A stretch of DNA of 64,000 bases, taken from assembly GCA_021432635.1 (NCBI GenBank), contig MU270124.1:9336-73335 (forward strand), given 5' to 3'. The DNA is from Thozetella sp. PMI_491. Its lineage: Eukaryota > Ascomycota > Sordariomycetes > Chaetosphaeriales > Chaetosphaeriaceae. The translations under genes and the position numbers were made by a program. A model generated the notes under the pieces. The model was given only the letters and a program-made list of their open reading frames with translations, was not told the origin of the DNA and did no database searches. Shown one piece after another: positions 45,904 through 56,367 of the stretch. Every line of letters starts with the position of its first letter. Positions within the stretch are counted from its first letter, which is position 1.

Positions 45904-46976
45904 ATGAGAGTACGTCAAACCTTCGGGGGGTCGAGTCACCTGGCACTTTCCACCTTGGCCTTCTTTCTTATAATCACAGCTGTCACTGCATCCTTGCCTC
46001 TCCCAACACGTCTCGTAACTCAGTTTCCCCTTGGTACCTGGATCGAGAATCTTTACATCCGGTCTGATGGTAGCATTCTCATGACATCAGTGTCGCCAAA
46101 CGCCTCAATCTATCTGCTCTCTGAACCCGCTACCAGTTCCCCTAGCGTCAGTCTTATCCACACATTCAATGAGAATACCAGCTTGCTTGGTATCACGGAA
46201 ACCGAGCCTGCCGTTTTTGCTGTCTTGGGAGAGAACTCTACCACAACATGCATTGCTGTCAACGGCAGCTCGCGCGTTTGGCAGCTCGATCTAAACCCGA
46301 GCGCCTATCCGTCACCTGTGGGCCTAATTTCCTCTTTGCCCGAGGCGGTCCTAATCAGTGGCATTGATAATATACCCAAGTCTCCTACCAGCGTATTGAT
46401 TGGAGACACTGGGCTCGGTCTTGTGTGGGAACTGGACAGACAAAAACTGGGAACTACAGCGTGGCTATAAAAGATGACGCTATGGCTGTCGTGGACGGCG
46501 CACAGCTCCCCCTTGGCATCAATGGAGTGCGCGTATACAACGAGTATCTTTATTGGACTAACACATTCGCACCGTCCATCTACCGACTGAGAATCACCCC
46601 GGGCGGTCACCGGACTCCGGGCGCGGTTTCAGAGCTCATTTCCCACGTTGCTACTGCTGCGCTAGACCACCTTTACTTCGGCCCAGGCGCGAACGATATC
46701 ATTTGGACGCCGACGAATGTCGACAACATGCTCCTGGCAGTTGAAGACAGGGTCAATGGAACAGCTACCGTGGTCGACGGAGCAGCCGGAGAGTTGACTG
46801 TCGCAGGTAGCACTGCATGCCGATTCGGGCGGGGTCCGGAAGATGGTGAAATCCTCTACGTGGTCACATCGGAGGCGCAGGCAAGCCCGGCCAACGGAAC
46901 TATCACAGAGGGAGCAAAGGTTGTCGCAGTGGATATTAGCAGCTATGTTTCTGAGAGCAGCAAGTCTCAGTTTTGA
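45904..46976 (+). pseudogene. Secreted SMP-30/gluconolactonase-like beta-propeller, frameshifted
   Basis: Two overlapping frames encode one protein of about 355 residues. The first starts with a signal peptide (hydrophobic LALSTLAFFLIITAVTAS) and runs to about 46,437. The second runs from about 46,440 to 46,976. The natural join is VWELD to TKTGNYSV, which needs a 2-bp shift near 46,436-46,442; no splice sites fit. Repeated blade-like segments (WIENLYIRSDGSILMTSVSP, ALDHLYFGPGANDIIWTPTN) and many N-glycosylation sites fit fungal secreted SMP-30/strictosidine-synthase-like six-bladed propellers, which include lactonases. It is either a recent pseudogene or a sequence error. The neighbouring cupin and hydrolase would suit a lactone- or ester-handling set. 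Confidence 0.75.
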
Positions 46977-47530
46977 ATCCTTTGACACGGTCTAAGTTGG
47001 GTACATTGGTAATGTCATCGCAGAGAGGCCAGGAGCCTGCTCGAAAATCGCCCCTCATCAGCGAAGGAAGAGCAGGTAGACTAGGTACCTAGATGGAGTC
47101 TTTTTAATAGCAATAAGGATAAGCTTTGCCTTTGCAGCTACGGCACAGCAGAGTGCTCTCGGATTACTAGGTCTAATGTGGTAGTTGGCGCGATGCCGCA
47201 CTCCTCCTACCGCTAGTCCTAATGTGGTAGGCGAGGCGATGCTCAGCCACCAGGGGACAGCGCCTGGTACTGCACCTTAATCTAACTAGCCAATTAGGTG
47301 AGTGCATCGGCTGGTGGTACCTGGGACCGTAATGGACGTCGCGAATTTGCTAGAACTGCTCTGAGATTGAATAGATGGCGACACAAAAATTATATAAACG
47401 CAAGGAATCCCCAAGTCACAAAGTCTTGGAACCCAGCAATCCAAACATTCCCAAAGCTTTCTACTAGTCTTGCACACTCCTACCTCCTTCTATACATACC
47501 ATATCCGTCTCACGTTCTCAATAATTCATC
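46977..47530. other. Spacer with a short tandem duplication and cupin promoter
   Basis: About 550 bp. Two ~45-bp imperfect direct repeats (TAATGTGGTAG... GGCGCGATGC at ~47,173 and TAATGTGGTAGGCGAGGCGATGC at ~47,218) lie side by side. A TATATAAA box at 47,391-47,398 is 133 bp upstream of the cupin ATG. Confidence 0.5.
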
Positions 47531-48055
47531 ATGACCAACAACTCGCAGCTAGCCCCGTGCCGCCTGCTTGTCACCACCCATGCCAAGGACGGAACCTCTG
47601 TCTTCGTGTCCGACGACAAGGTTGACCCTTTTGTGCTCCCCTTCGGTCCTCTGCCGCCTTCCTTCTCAATCTTCCATGCCTCGAACTCGGTCCCTGTCTC
47701 CAACAATTCAACCCCAGCTACACAACCCAAGGCTCTCCCACGATGCCCGGAAACTGGGGTTATCTTTTGCACAACCGACATTCAGCCTGGGGGCAGTGCC
47801 CCAATGCACCGAACCGAGTCGGTCGACTATGTCGTGGTGGTCGCTGGAGAGATTGTCATGCGGTTGGACAGCGGCGAGGAGAAGACTCTTCGAGCTGGTG
47901 ATTATATGGTCCAGAGAGGGACGAATCATGCAATGCACAACCGTTCCGATAGGGTCTGCCGCATGGCAGTTGTGATGGTCGGGGCATCCAAAGTCGTCCT
48001 TGCCGATGGCACGGAGCTTGAGGAGACGAAGCTCGGCCCGCCTCCAGCGCGCTAG
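47531..48055 (+). CDS. Cupin-domain protein
   Basis: An intronless 174-residue protein. The C-terminal ~100 residues form a single cupin-2 barrel: motif 1 is GGSAPMHRTESVDYVVVVAGE (first metal His in the MHR segment, Glu in TES), and motif 2 is GDYMVQRGTNHAMHN with the second His. The N-terminal ~60 residues are variable. Small fungal cupins of this type occur in secondary-metabolism and catabolic clusters as isomerases, cyclases or dioxygenase-like proteins, but many are uncharacterised. Motif 1 has one His fewer than the classical HxH, so metal binding may be altered. It is convergent with the regulator gene, whose stop lies 46 bp further on. Confidence 0.85.
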   Translation: MTNNSQLAPCRLLVTTHAKDGTSVFVSDDKVDPFVLPFGPLPPSFSIFHASNSVPVSNNSTPATQPKALPRCPETGVIFCTTDIQPGGSAPMHRTESVDYVVVVAGEIVMRLDSGEEKTLRAGDYMVQRGTNHAMHNRSDRVCRMAVVMVGASKVVLADGTELEETKLGPPPAR

Positions 48056-48101
48056 ACTCCCCGCTGTATTGCCTCGTTCCTAGAAATTCGTGACTGGAAA
48101 T

Positions 48102-49838
48102 TTATATATTGCTGATTTCACCGAGGACGTCTTTCATGCGTGTGCATTCCCTTATGTGCTCAAACACAGCCTGAGCGGCAGCCCTTTGCTTCGCATCTGC
48201 TGAACGGGTTTCCTTCATGATCTTAATCGGCCACAATAGCAAGTAGCCCCCCACACCTTGGCAGAGCTCAATGCTCTTCCGGGGATTCAGTGGATTTCCT
48301 TCGTGGTCAACTTCGCCTAATGACTGGGGTACAGTTGACAAAACTTCATCCACAAGATCCTTGATAATGGCAACAGACATATCCTTGAGTGCTTGGACTG
48401 ATGCAAGTAAATCCTTACTAGCTTCAGCGGATAGCTCATCGAACCGGTTTAAGCAGTCCAGGAGCTGTTCGTGCATGATGACGCGAGCAGTCCTATGATA
48501 GTTCCACTCGTAGGCTACCCAGACATCAGGGTGAAGCTGGATGAAACCCGGGATACTTCCCGAAGAACCTCCATGGCTAGAGGTATCAGAAAGACGCACA
48601 GTCTTATACGCCCAAGCTGGACCTTGTCGCCACTCTGTAGCAGCACGATCTAGGTCATGCATTTCTCTCACCAGGCAAAGCATCTCACCAGCTTCAAGAT
48701 CCGCATCACAGATGCTGTTTAGGAGCTCTCGCGCTTTAGCACATACCTTGATGATCTGATGGTTGTCTTTTTCCGCGTGAACATAGGGCAGCTTTTCGTC
48801 CAAGGAATCGAACCAGGCATCCGTCTCGGGCATCGGGCCAAGTTTGAATGTCAATTGCTGCTTTTGCTGGGAGGAGAAACGGGGTCAGCTATTATGTACA
48901 CCTAGTCTAGGTGTACACTCACCAAACGGTGGTGCGCGAGTCGAAATAAGCTCCATCCTCGTGGGCCATAGATTTGATCTTGGCCTCGTAGGCGAAGGAC
49001 CAACGCCATGCCCTCAGCATGCGATCCCGACCGCGCAGACTTCTGCAAGTAAACCGTCTAGCCGCATTAGCAAAAAGGTCGGAAGATTTGGAATTGCGGA
49101 GCCAACCTCGAAGATATCAAGGACCACTACCGTCATGAGCACTTGACCATCCGGTCGCGCGGTGGAAGTCCGAAGTGCATCTCCTAGGGCAGACAAGGCT
49201 AGGCCGTAGCATTTGAGAGCCTTGGCACCAAGCCCACTACTACTCTGGTCACCAGCCAGACTGGCGTAGGCAGCGGCACGGACGGCCCATCGCAGTGCCA
49301 GTCTACCTTCGATCCTGGCTTCGTAAAAGAGGACCGGAAGATGCTCGAGAAAGCCTGGTGAAGATTGGTTATTGCATGGGTACATGACGTATTTCTCGAA
49401 GAACTGAGAGACCGCCTGATCTTCTGGCGGACACTGCGGTATGGAAGGTGCTCCGCTGGCCGTAGAGAGGTCCAATCCGGAAAGCATCAGTGCGGAGAGA
49501 TCAGGAGGTCCATCCAGCACAGAGTGTGGCCGCAGCATCTCTATGCTACCAACTCCAGTGCGTACTGGGTCACGAGACGCCGGCACACTTTGAGTGCGAG
49601 CTCGCCGGCGCACCGAGAGCTGCACTGCCCGTTCGTTTTCGTCTCGGAAGATCAATGAAGCCATATCACGGTAGCCGGTACAAAATTCGTTGCGGCTCAG
49701 ACATCGCATGCACGATGGACGACCTTCGTCACACTGAAACGGGCTGAGTAACGAGTCGGGTCTGGGTGGGACGGATCAGCATCATACCTTGACCTTTCTA
49801 GTGCGGCATCGCAAGCAACCCTTGCTCACTCGGGACAT
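48102..49838 (-). CDS. Zn2Cys6 transcription factor, four exons
   Basis: Exons 49838-49788, 49733-49107, 49042-48923 and 48866-48102 give 520 residues, with phase 0 at every junction. Exon 1 encodes MSRVSKGCLRCRTRKVK and exon 2 continues CDEGRPSCMRCLSRNEFC, which completes the binuclear zinc cluster. CTGYRDMASLIFRDENE follows, as in a large fungal group of regulators with the Fungal_trans_2-like C-terminal domain. Intron 1 splits the cluster after the Lys of KVK, as often seen in this group. Intron 2 uses a weaker GTTGGC donor. Intron 3 starts with a strong GTGAGT that is followed at once by a perfect 11-bp hairpin. The gene is convergent with the cupin and divides the hydrolase/propeller/cupin genes from the secreted hydrolase, so it is a plausible local regulator. 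Confidence 0.9.
48895..48917 (-). repeat. Perfect 11-bp palindromic hairpin at a 5' splice site
   Basis: TGTACACCTAG, one base, CTAGGTGTACA. On the gene strand the hairpin begins on the last base of the GTGAGT donor of intron 3 and occupies nearly half of the 56-bp intron. A stable stem there could hinder U1 or U6 access or draw the splice sites together. Confidence 0.6.
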
Positions 49839-50320
49839 CGTGTCGTTCTGTCTCGAAGCGCGAGAATTTGGTAGTGACGCTGTAGAGGTTAGGGTGTGGA
49901 AGTTGGAGGTGGCGGATAAAGCGGCTGAAACGAAGGGGTAAGCGGAAATCGAAAATAAGATGCTGCCTAGCTCGTGCATGTCGCAAGTTGCTTAATGGGC
50001 GTCTACGGACAGCCAATCCCGCCAATGCGGGGTTATGCAATTTAGTATTTTTGTCCGACGCGAAGGCGGAATGAGCATTGTTCAGCCAGCGATGTAGGAT
50101 TGCAGGGTTTTCACGTTGCACACGACAAGCCAGAACCGAATGGACTACCATGTGAATCAAATTCACATCGCTCTAATAACTATTGCTGAAGCCCAAACTC
50201 AGACAACGGGCATCTAACTACCAGGAAAAGAGGAACGACAGCACCGGGTATGCCATTAACAGTTACTGTATCTGTGAGGTGAGATGTGTCATCGGGTTAA
50301 CGCTGGCTCATCATACGCAT
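49839..50320. other. Spacer between regulator and secreted hydrolase
   Basis: About 480 bp. It holds the regulator promoter and the 3' end region of the hydrolase, both on the minus strand. No supported gene or repeat was seen. Confidence 0.45.
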
Positions 50321-51545
50321 TCACAATTCGGCATTCAGGAATTCGTGGACCTTTTGGAACGTATCCTGAGCCGTGTAGTGCAGTGTTAAAGTGTGGCCGG
50401 TCGAAGGCGGGGCATAGTACTGGTATGTGGTCGCGTTTGGGAATAGGACCTGTGTCGCCGCTAATATTTCTTCACAGCTGGTGAAATCGGGATTGGAGCT
50501 CAGATCGCAAAAGAGACTATCGGAGGCGCCCGTCACAGCCAATACCGGTTTTTTGAACCCGATTGCGGGGGTAAACCCATCGCCAGCCGTGACAATCTCA
50601 CCCACGGTGCACATGTCCTCGTGCGAACCATCCAGCTCCGCAAGCGCGTGGTCATAGGACCCGCCATACATGAGAGAGTCACGGTACGTAGTATTTTGGA
50701 AGGTGAGATAACCTAGAGACAGACCGGCGAATCGATCGGCGACGTTGGCGGCAGAGCGGAGCATAAAGCCTCGGGCTGCACTGCCAAGTGCCACAGTGAA
50801 GCCTGTGATGACGAGGGCATTCAGGTCGTCAGGATAACGACCTGCCAGCAGAGTGCCTATCTCGGAGCCGTATGAGTGGCCCACGTAAGCCAGCTTCTGA
50901 AAGGTTCTAGGAAGTGGGTTTCCAAAACCAGTCCGGATAGATTGGATGATTTTGTGAGCTACTTCCACGCCGAGGCCCAGCTGGACAAAGTTGAGGGGTT
51001 CGGGATGGATCCTGTTCAATCCGAAACCAACGCGGTCGATAGCAAGACTGTGATAGCCCTGGCCATTGGCATATTTATGCCAGTCGTATTGCGGGTCGTA
51101 ACCATACCCCGACCACATTGTCTAAGATTGACGATGTTAGTCAGCCTTGCGGAGTCCAGACCACACTGTCTTTACGTTGCAAACGGTATAATCAAATGAG
51201 ACAAACCTTATTATATGTCACTCCATGGACGAGTATTTGGAGGGCATCCCTGCCTCGGGAGGAAGGTTGGCAGTAGACAGCATCGATTGAGAAAGTCCCA
51301 GTCCTCGAGGCGGTGCCGTTTGTTGGCACTGACAATGTCTCGAGATAGGTGCGGTAAAACTCGATGATAGCTGTCTCATTGCTGAGATCAGGGGGGTCGG
51401 CGAAAACAGTATTCTCAGTCGTCACCGTATTGGTGAATGTGACCGTTTGGCACCTGGGCTGGTTTCTGGTTTCCATAATGATGTTTGGAACCAACGCAGC
51501 GCCAGCCAAGGAGGCGGCTAGACCTAGGGATCCGATTTTCATCAT
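50321..51545 (-). CDS. Secreted alpha/beta hydrolase
   Basis: Two exons, 51545-51207 and 51121-50321, joined in phase 0 across an 85-bp intron (GTTTGT...TCTTAG), give 379 residues. A signal peptide (GSLGLAASLAGAALV) and several N-glycosylation sequons indicate secretion. The core reads LVHGVTYNKTMWSGYGY (oxyanion region, created by the splice), then YHSLAIDRVGFGLN, nucleophile elbow YVGHSYGSEIGTLLAG, acid region VLAVTGASDSLFCD and the final His in PSTGHTLTLHY. Fungal secreted members of this group are mostly uncharacterised hydrolases. It lies upstream on the same strand as the Zn2Cys6 gene. The start could be either of two adjacent Met codons. Confidence 0.88.
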
Positions 51546-53431
51546 AGTAATGGGCTATCTTGACTTTCGGGTATACAGTTTTGGCAAGATAGTCTCGGTA
51601 TGATGCGATTTTCCTACCAAGACCGGACTAGAGTATAAATACAAGTAGATACTCAGTTTGAAGTGATCCAGCGTCGGGGACAAAGGACGTAGCTTGACGA
51701 GCTCTTGTGGTCGAAGTCGCTAGATATTACGTGAGATGCTAGTTTGAATGCATTTGTTTACTGATCTAGAGCTGTGCTATTCTTGATCTGTAAAGAAAGG
51801 GGGGAGCTGTGCCGCCGCCGTTGCAAGGCTCGTGATGTTCGTCACAATTTCCAACCAACAAAATTCAAGAGTTCGGTTGTTGGCGCCAGAACTATTGGCG
51901 CGGTCGGAGAGCCGAATCGGCCAGATGACCGATTTTCTCTTCAGGCGACGTGAAGAGGACTGCATGAAATTGGCCTGTTGGCTTTCACGCTTCTTGTGAC
52001 TAAATCCGATGAAGATTGGACGGTTCGTTATCCGATTCGAGCAACCTACACGGCACAGATCCAAGCAAAGCCATCGAGTTGGGCCTTTCGGACTAATGAT
52101 TAAATCTCGGAGTTGGTACAAGTCGGGATAATTGTGCACTTTTGAGCTGCATTAATGTGCATTGAACAGATAGGAAGATGTGAGCAAGCGACAGCACTGC
52201 GCTTGCTAAGCTTGGTTATCGGAGGCCTGCTGGCGGTTTCAGTATCGCCAGAAGCACAAAAAATAGCGAGAAGACAAGGGATTAGTGTTAGGCGCTGAAA
52301 TGAGCATAGCAACTTAGAGCAAGCTCCTATATCTGTGTCACAGGAGGTCGATAGAAGCGCGATTCCTCTTAGATAAGCGGTAAGAGTGCCTGAAACCATA
52401 GGATAGCCATTGCACCATCAAAGAAGGCCTAAATATGACGAAGCTCCATTTGCTACGCGTCGAAGTGAACTCCTAGAACAGCATTGCGGCGTTAGCGTGA
52501 GAGCCGGCGTGCTCTGCTAAGCCGCTTGGGGAAATTTCCGCTATCTTATGACATCCCAGAAAGGTGAAGAGGATATGGTAGCTAGTCTTGTCAGCGACTG
52601 TAGTGATGAGTCCGCTGCGCCCCTGATCGATGGTACGAGGATTGGCCAAGAAGGGAGAACAAAGACCTACAACAGTCATGGCAAATAAATGTACAGTATT
52701 TAGGGAGAAATGTACTGACTTTCAGTCGGTTATACTTTATCGAGTATATTTTTACAGAACGTCAGAGGGCAGAAGCTGACATATGTTGAATCCTTCTAGA
52801 GGTCACCCGTACAGAAAAGTAAGCCGTACTTCTTGTTTCCTATCTTAGTTAGTCCGTGTTGGTGAGACCACACCCAAGGAAGATGGTGTGATGAAATTGA
52901 TTTTCTCTGACGGTTGCCTCAGCATCTACTTGTGACGGGTACTGTGACTGTGAGGTCCTATCCAATTCGGAGAGTGCAAAAATCTCTCGTCGAGCTAAAT
53001 GGTAATTACGTCAGTCTGGCCATCGCGAGAATACTAGAAACCACGACTTTCAGGAATAAATATGCTATATGTTAAAGATAATACCAACAACGGTCAGCTT
53101 CACACAATTGGGAGTAATTTACGAGCATCAACCGGGCCATGCGTGGCAACGAGGGTGGCTTGTGCTGGTCACGTTCTGACTCTAGCGGGATGTTAGGATC
53201 GCTTTAATTCTTTTGGGATTGTCTGCTTGTGTCAGATATCACCTGGTTATAATTTTTGCCTGTCATGTGGGCGGGGCGGAAAATCAGCAGTCCTGAAGCG
53301 ACGAATGTGTATAAATCATCCAGAGTTTGACCTGTTCCAGGAGACAGGAGAGGAAGAGGACACACAATCGGGCGTGGCTAATGACATTGCAAGGTCAAAG
53401 CGCATCCCTGTGATCCAATCTGTACACAATT
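51546..53431. other. Intergenic region, no gene supported
   Basis: 1.9 kb of GC-normal sequence between two divergent genes (secreted hydrolase and carboxylesterase). GTATAAATAC near 51,633 may be the hydrolase TATA region, about 90 bp upstream of its start. Short ORFs have no recognisable content. Confidence 0.5.
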
Positions 53432-55114
53432 ATGTTTAGCCACGCTGCTCTTGCCGTGTTGGTAGCATTGGCAGCTAACGTGCTACTGATATTTCGACAA
53501 GAGCTGTGGCCCGTGAGTACCGCCCCGACGGTTAAGACTGCCTTGGGAACGGTGATCGGGTCAACTAACAACTCCATTGACACGTTCAATGGAGTTCCAT
53601 TTGCCGAGCCTCCGGTTGGAACGCTACGTCTTCGACCACCACAAAGACTGTCTAAGAACTTTGGAACGCTCAATGCAACAGGTATTTCCACGGCATGCAT
53701 GCAATTGAGCGTGGCAACAGATGCACACAGTATATCACTAGTACCTACGGCAGATTTGCCAGCGCTGGAGCCTTTCCTCCGTGGGCCGGCTGTCACCGGT
53801 GAAGACTGCCTCACACTCGATATCCAACGTCCCTCATTCACGCGGCCGGGCTCTAAGCTTCCGGTTCTTTTCTGGATTTATGGTGGCGGCTTTATAAGCG
53901 GTTCTACGGCTCAGTACGACTGGAGCAACTTCATTCATGAGTCTGTCAAGCTCGGCCACCCAATTATGGTAGTAAAAGCCAATTATCGCCTGAGCACCCT
54001 TGGGTTTCTCGGCGGAAAGGAGCTACAAGCCGACGGTGCCACTAATTTGGGCTTGAAGGACCAGAGACTTGCGCTAGAGTGGGTAGCGGACAACATCGAA
54101 GCCTTCGGAGGTGACCCGCACAAGGTCACCATCTTTGGCGAGTCGGCCGGAAGCTTTTCGGTGCTATACCAATCAGTAGTAAACGACGGGGACAACACGT
54201 ATCGGGGAAAGCCGCTATTCAGAGGTGGGATTGGTGATTCGGGGGCGTTGGTGCCGGCCGAACCAGTCGACGGAAAAGTTGCCCAAGATCTGTTCGACAC
54301 CATTGTCGAAAGCGCTGGTTGCAGCTCATCGCCTAAGAAGCTAGAGTGCCTCCGGGCCCTTCCATACGAAGCGTTTGTCAACGCCTCGAGTGTAGCTCCT
54401 GCCCTACTCAGCACTACCGGCGTCCAGATGCCATTCGTACCGCGGCCCGACTCGATGGATCACTTCTACCGCATCTCGGCAGAAAAGGCAATACGCGCGG
54501 GCCATGTAGCAAGAGTGCCGGTCATCAATGGGAACCAAGCTGATGAAGGCACCATCTTAGCGCTTGATCTCTACAACGGTACGACGAAAGAGAAGTTGGT
54601 CGACCTCCTTACCGTGACTTGGCCAGGAACGAGGCGTGAGATACTAGAACACTTCGTCAGCCTTTACCCCGACACTGGTCCCTCTCCCGGCGACCTTTAC
54701 CCGGGATTTCGGTATAACGCGCAGATCTTTGGGGACCTTGAGTTCTTCTTCCAACGCCGCTATTACCTGGAGCTGATCTCTCCTCTGGTACCCGCCTGGA
54801 GCTACATAGCCACTTATGACAGTTCCGTGCCTTATTTAGGGACATACCACCTCACCGACATTCTCTTATACGAGAGCGGCCAACCGTCGGTTCCCTATCA
54901 TCAAATTCTGCGGCATTATATCAGCTTCGTCAACTTCCAAGATCCGAACGCCATCCCCACGGGAAGTGGGAGCCTCCGTGTCTGGCCAAATTGGAGGAAG
55001 AAGGATCGCGCATTGATCGAGTTTGAGGCGGATGGCCAGGGCATTATTTTTGACGACTTCCGAGAGAAAGCTTATGAATATTTTAGGCAGGTGGTATCGG
55101 ATATTAAAATGTGA
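53432..55114 (+). CDS. Type-B carboxylesterase/lipase
   Basis: An intronless 560-residue protein, the normal length for the family. A hydrophobic N-terminus (ALAVLVALAANVLLIF) acts as signal peptide or anchor. Family landmarks are in order: FNGVPFAEPPVGTLRLRPP, then EDCLTLDIQRP (the type-B signature 2 region), LFWIYGGGFISGS (oxyanion hole), VTIFGESAGSFSV with Ser near residue 238, Glu in NGNQADEGT, and His in LGTYHLTDILL. It should hydrolyse carboxylic esters outside the cell or in the secretory path. Close relatives include fungal cholinesterase-like enzymes and lipases. Two Cys pairs flank the expected disulphide positions. No partner gene overlaps it. Confidence 0.93.
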   Translation: MFSHAALAVLVALAANVLLIFRQELWPVSTAPTVKTALGTVIGSTNNSIDTFNGVPFAEPPVGTLRLRPPQRLSKNFGTLNATGISTACMQLSVATDAHSISLVPTADLPALEPFLRGPAVTGEDCLTLDIQRPSFTRPGSKLPVLFWIYGGGFISGSTAQYDWSNFIHESVKLGHPIMVVKANYRLSTLGFLGGKELQADGATNLGLKDQRLALEWVADNIEAFGGDPHKVTIFGESAGSFSVLYQSVVNDGDNTYRGKPLFRGGIGDSGALVPAEPVDGKVAQDLFDTIVESAGCSSSPKKLECLRALPYEAFVNASSVAPALLSTTGVQMPFVPRPDSMDHFYRISAEKAIRAGHVARVPVINGNQADEGTILALDLYNGTTKEKLVDLLTVTWPGTRREILEHFVSLYPDTGPSPGDLYPGFRYNAQIFGDLEFFFQRRYYLELISPLVPAWSYIATYDSSVPYLGTYHLTDILLYESGQPSVPYHQILRHYISFVNFQDPNAIPTGSGSLRVWPNWRKKDRALIEFEADGQGIIFDDFREKAYEYFRQVVSDIKM

Positions 55115-56367
55115 GATGGAATGGCAGTATTGAAGTCCGTGGCGTTCCAGAGAATATCTCGATCGAAGCTGTCACCTTAATTTTCATGCTATAGCTGGGT
55201 CAAATGTACTAAAAAGTAAACTTATGCTCCTCTGTGAGAGGTCCGAAGCAGCCTTGTCTATTAGAGTTTCTTGAATATGACGCACGTAAATTACGAGGCT
55301 GTGTGGGAGTGAGGTTATGGCTTTTTAATATATTAAGACATATTTATCCACGCATCCGGGCGTTATAGACGAACAATCATGATCAAATTGCGTGTGCGCG
55401 AGGTACAACAGAACTCGGCAGCCAGTCGGTTCTAGAAAGGGCTGTTGTAGTAATAGTATGGTGCCGAAAATGTCTGTCGTACTAATGCCTAGAAGGTTAG
55501 GATGAGACAAGCCCTATAACATAACAGCTTTTTTTTTCTTTTCCTTTCATATTTAAAAAAAGGGTACGTCACTTGCTTATAATGTTCCTTCACAGTCACT
55601 ATTCGTGTATCATTTTTATTGGTTTGAAGCTTACCCGGTCGGGAGAACCTTCGCGTCTTCCTAACTCTCACGCGTGAACCTCCCTTGCAATGTCTCATCT
55701 CTACAAAGCATTCGGCGTGTCGACTAAGATCCGTGCTTGCCGTCGAAGCGAGGGCTGGAATACTACCCAGCCGCCGCCATTCCAAGTCTGCCGATCGTAC
55801 CCTACCTTGGCATAGGGGCTGATCAAGCTTGTGTGTCGTGCAATACGGCGGTAATTTCAGCCATGTAGATGCGAAATGTTACATGGGGTCCCTTGGAGGT
55901 ATATCTATTCTTTACATTTAGTGATGCTAGCACTTTTAACATCCATCATGGTGGTGTCTCACTAGCATTGTTGTAATTCGGCCCATCAGGTCAAGTTATA
56001 ACTGATGCTTGCCCAAGTCTCAAAAAGTCTAGCCCTGTTGCTACAGGTGAACTGTGTCCAAACTTTCTAAATCCTCCCTTTTGGGGGGGCCTGGGCGGGG
56101 GCCTTCGAAAGGGAGGGGGGATGTCACGCCCTGATGCATTCCACCTGCATTTTAGGGGCGGTGTTGAGGATACTCGCGTGACGGTGGAATGAGAACAGAG
56201 AACAATGTGATTCTTCCGGCCCTGATTGCAGGGATGGCTGTCCGCGGGGTGTTCCGCGGTGTCTTCACGACGCGTCTAAATTTTCTGGTTTATTCTCTTT
56301 TAATTGTGCACATCCCAGCACCCCTCATCTCTACCAACAAGCATTTCTGAGCCTGAAGCCAACAATC
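55115..56367. other. Intergenic region with a G-rich inverted repeat
   Basis: 1.25 kb without a supported gene. At ~56,074-56,121 CTCCCTTTT and AAAGGGAG enclose several G-runs (seven, three and five Gs), giving both a hairpin and a possible G-quadruplex about 250 bp upstream of the next gene. A poly-T tract lies near 55,530. Confidence 0.5.
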
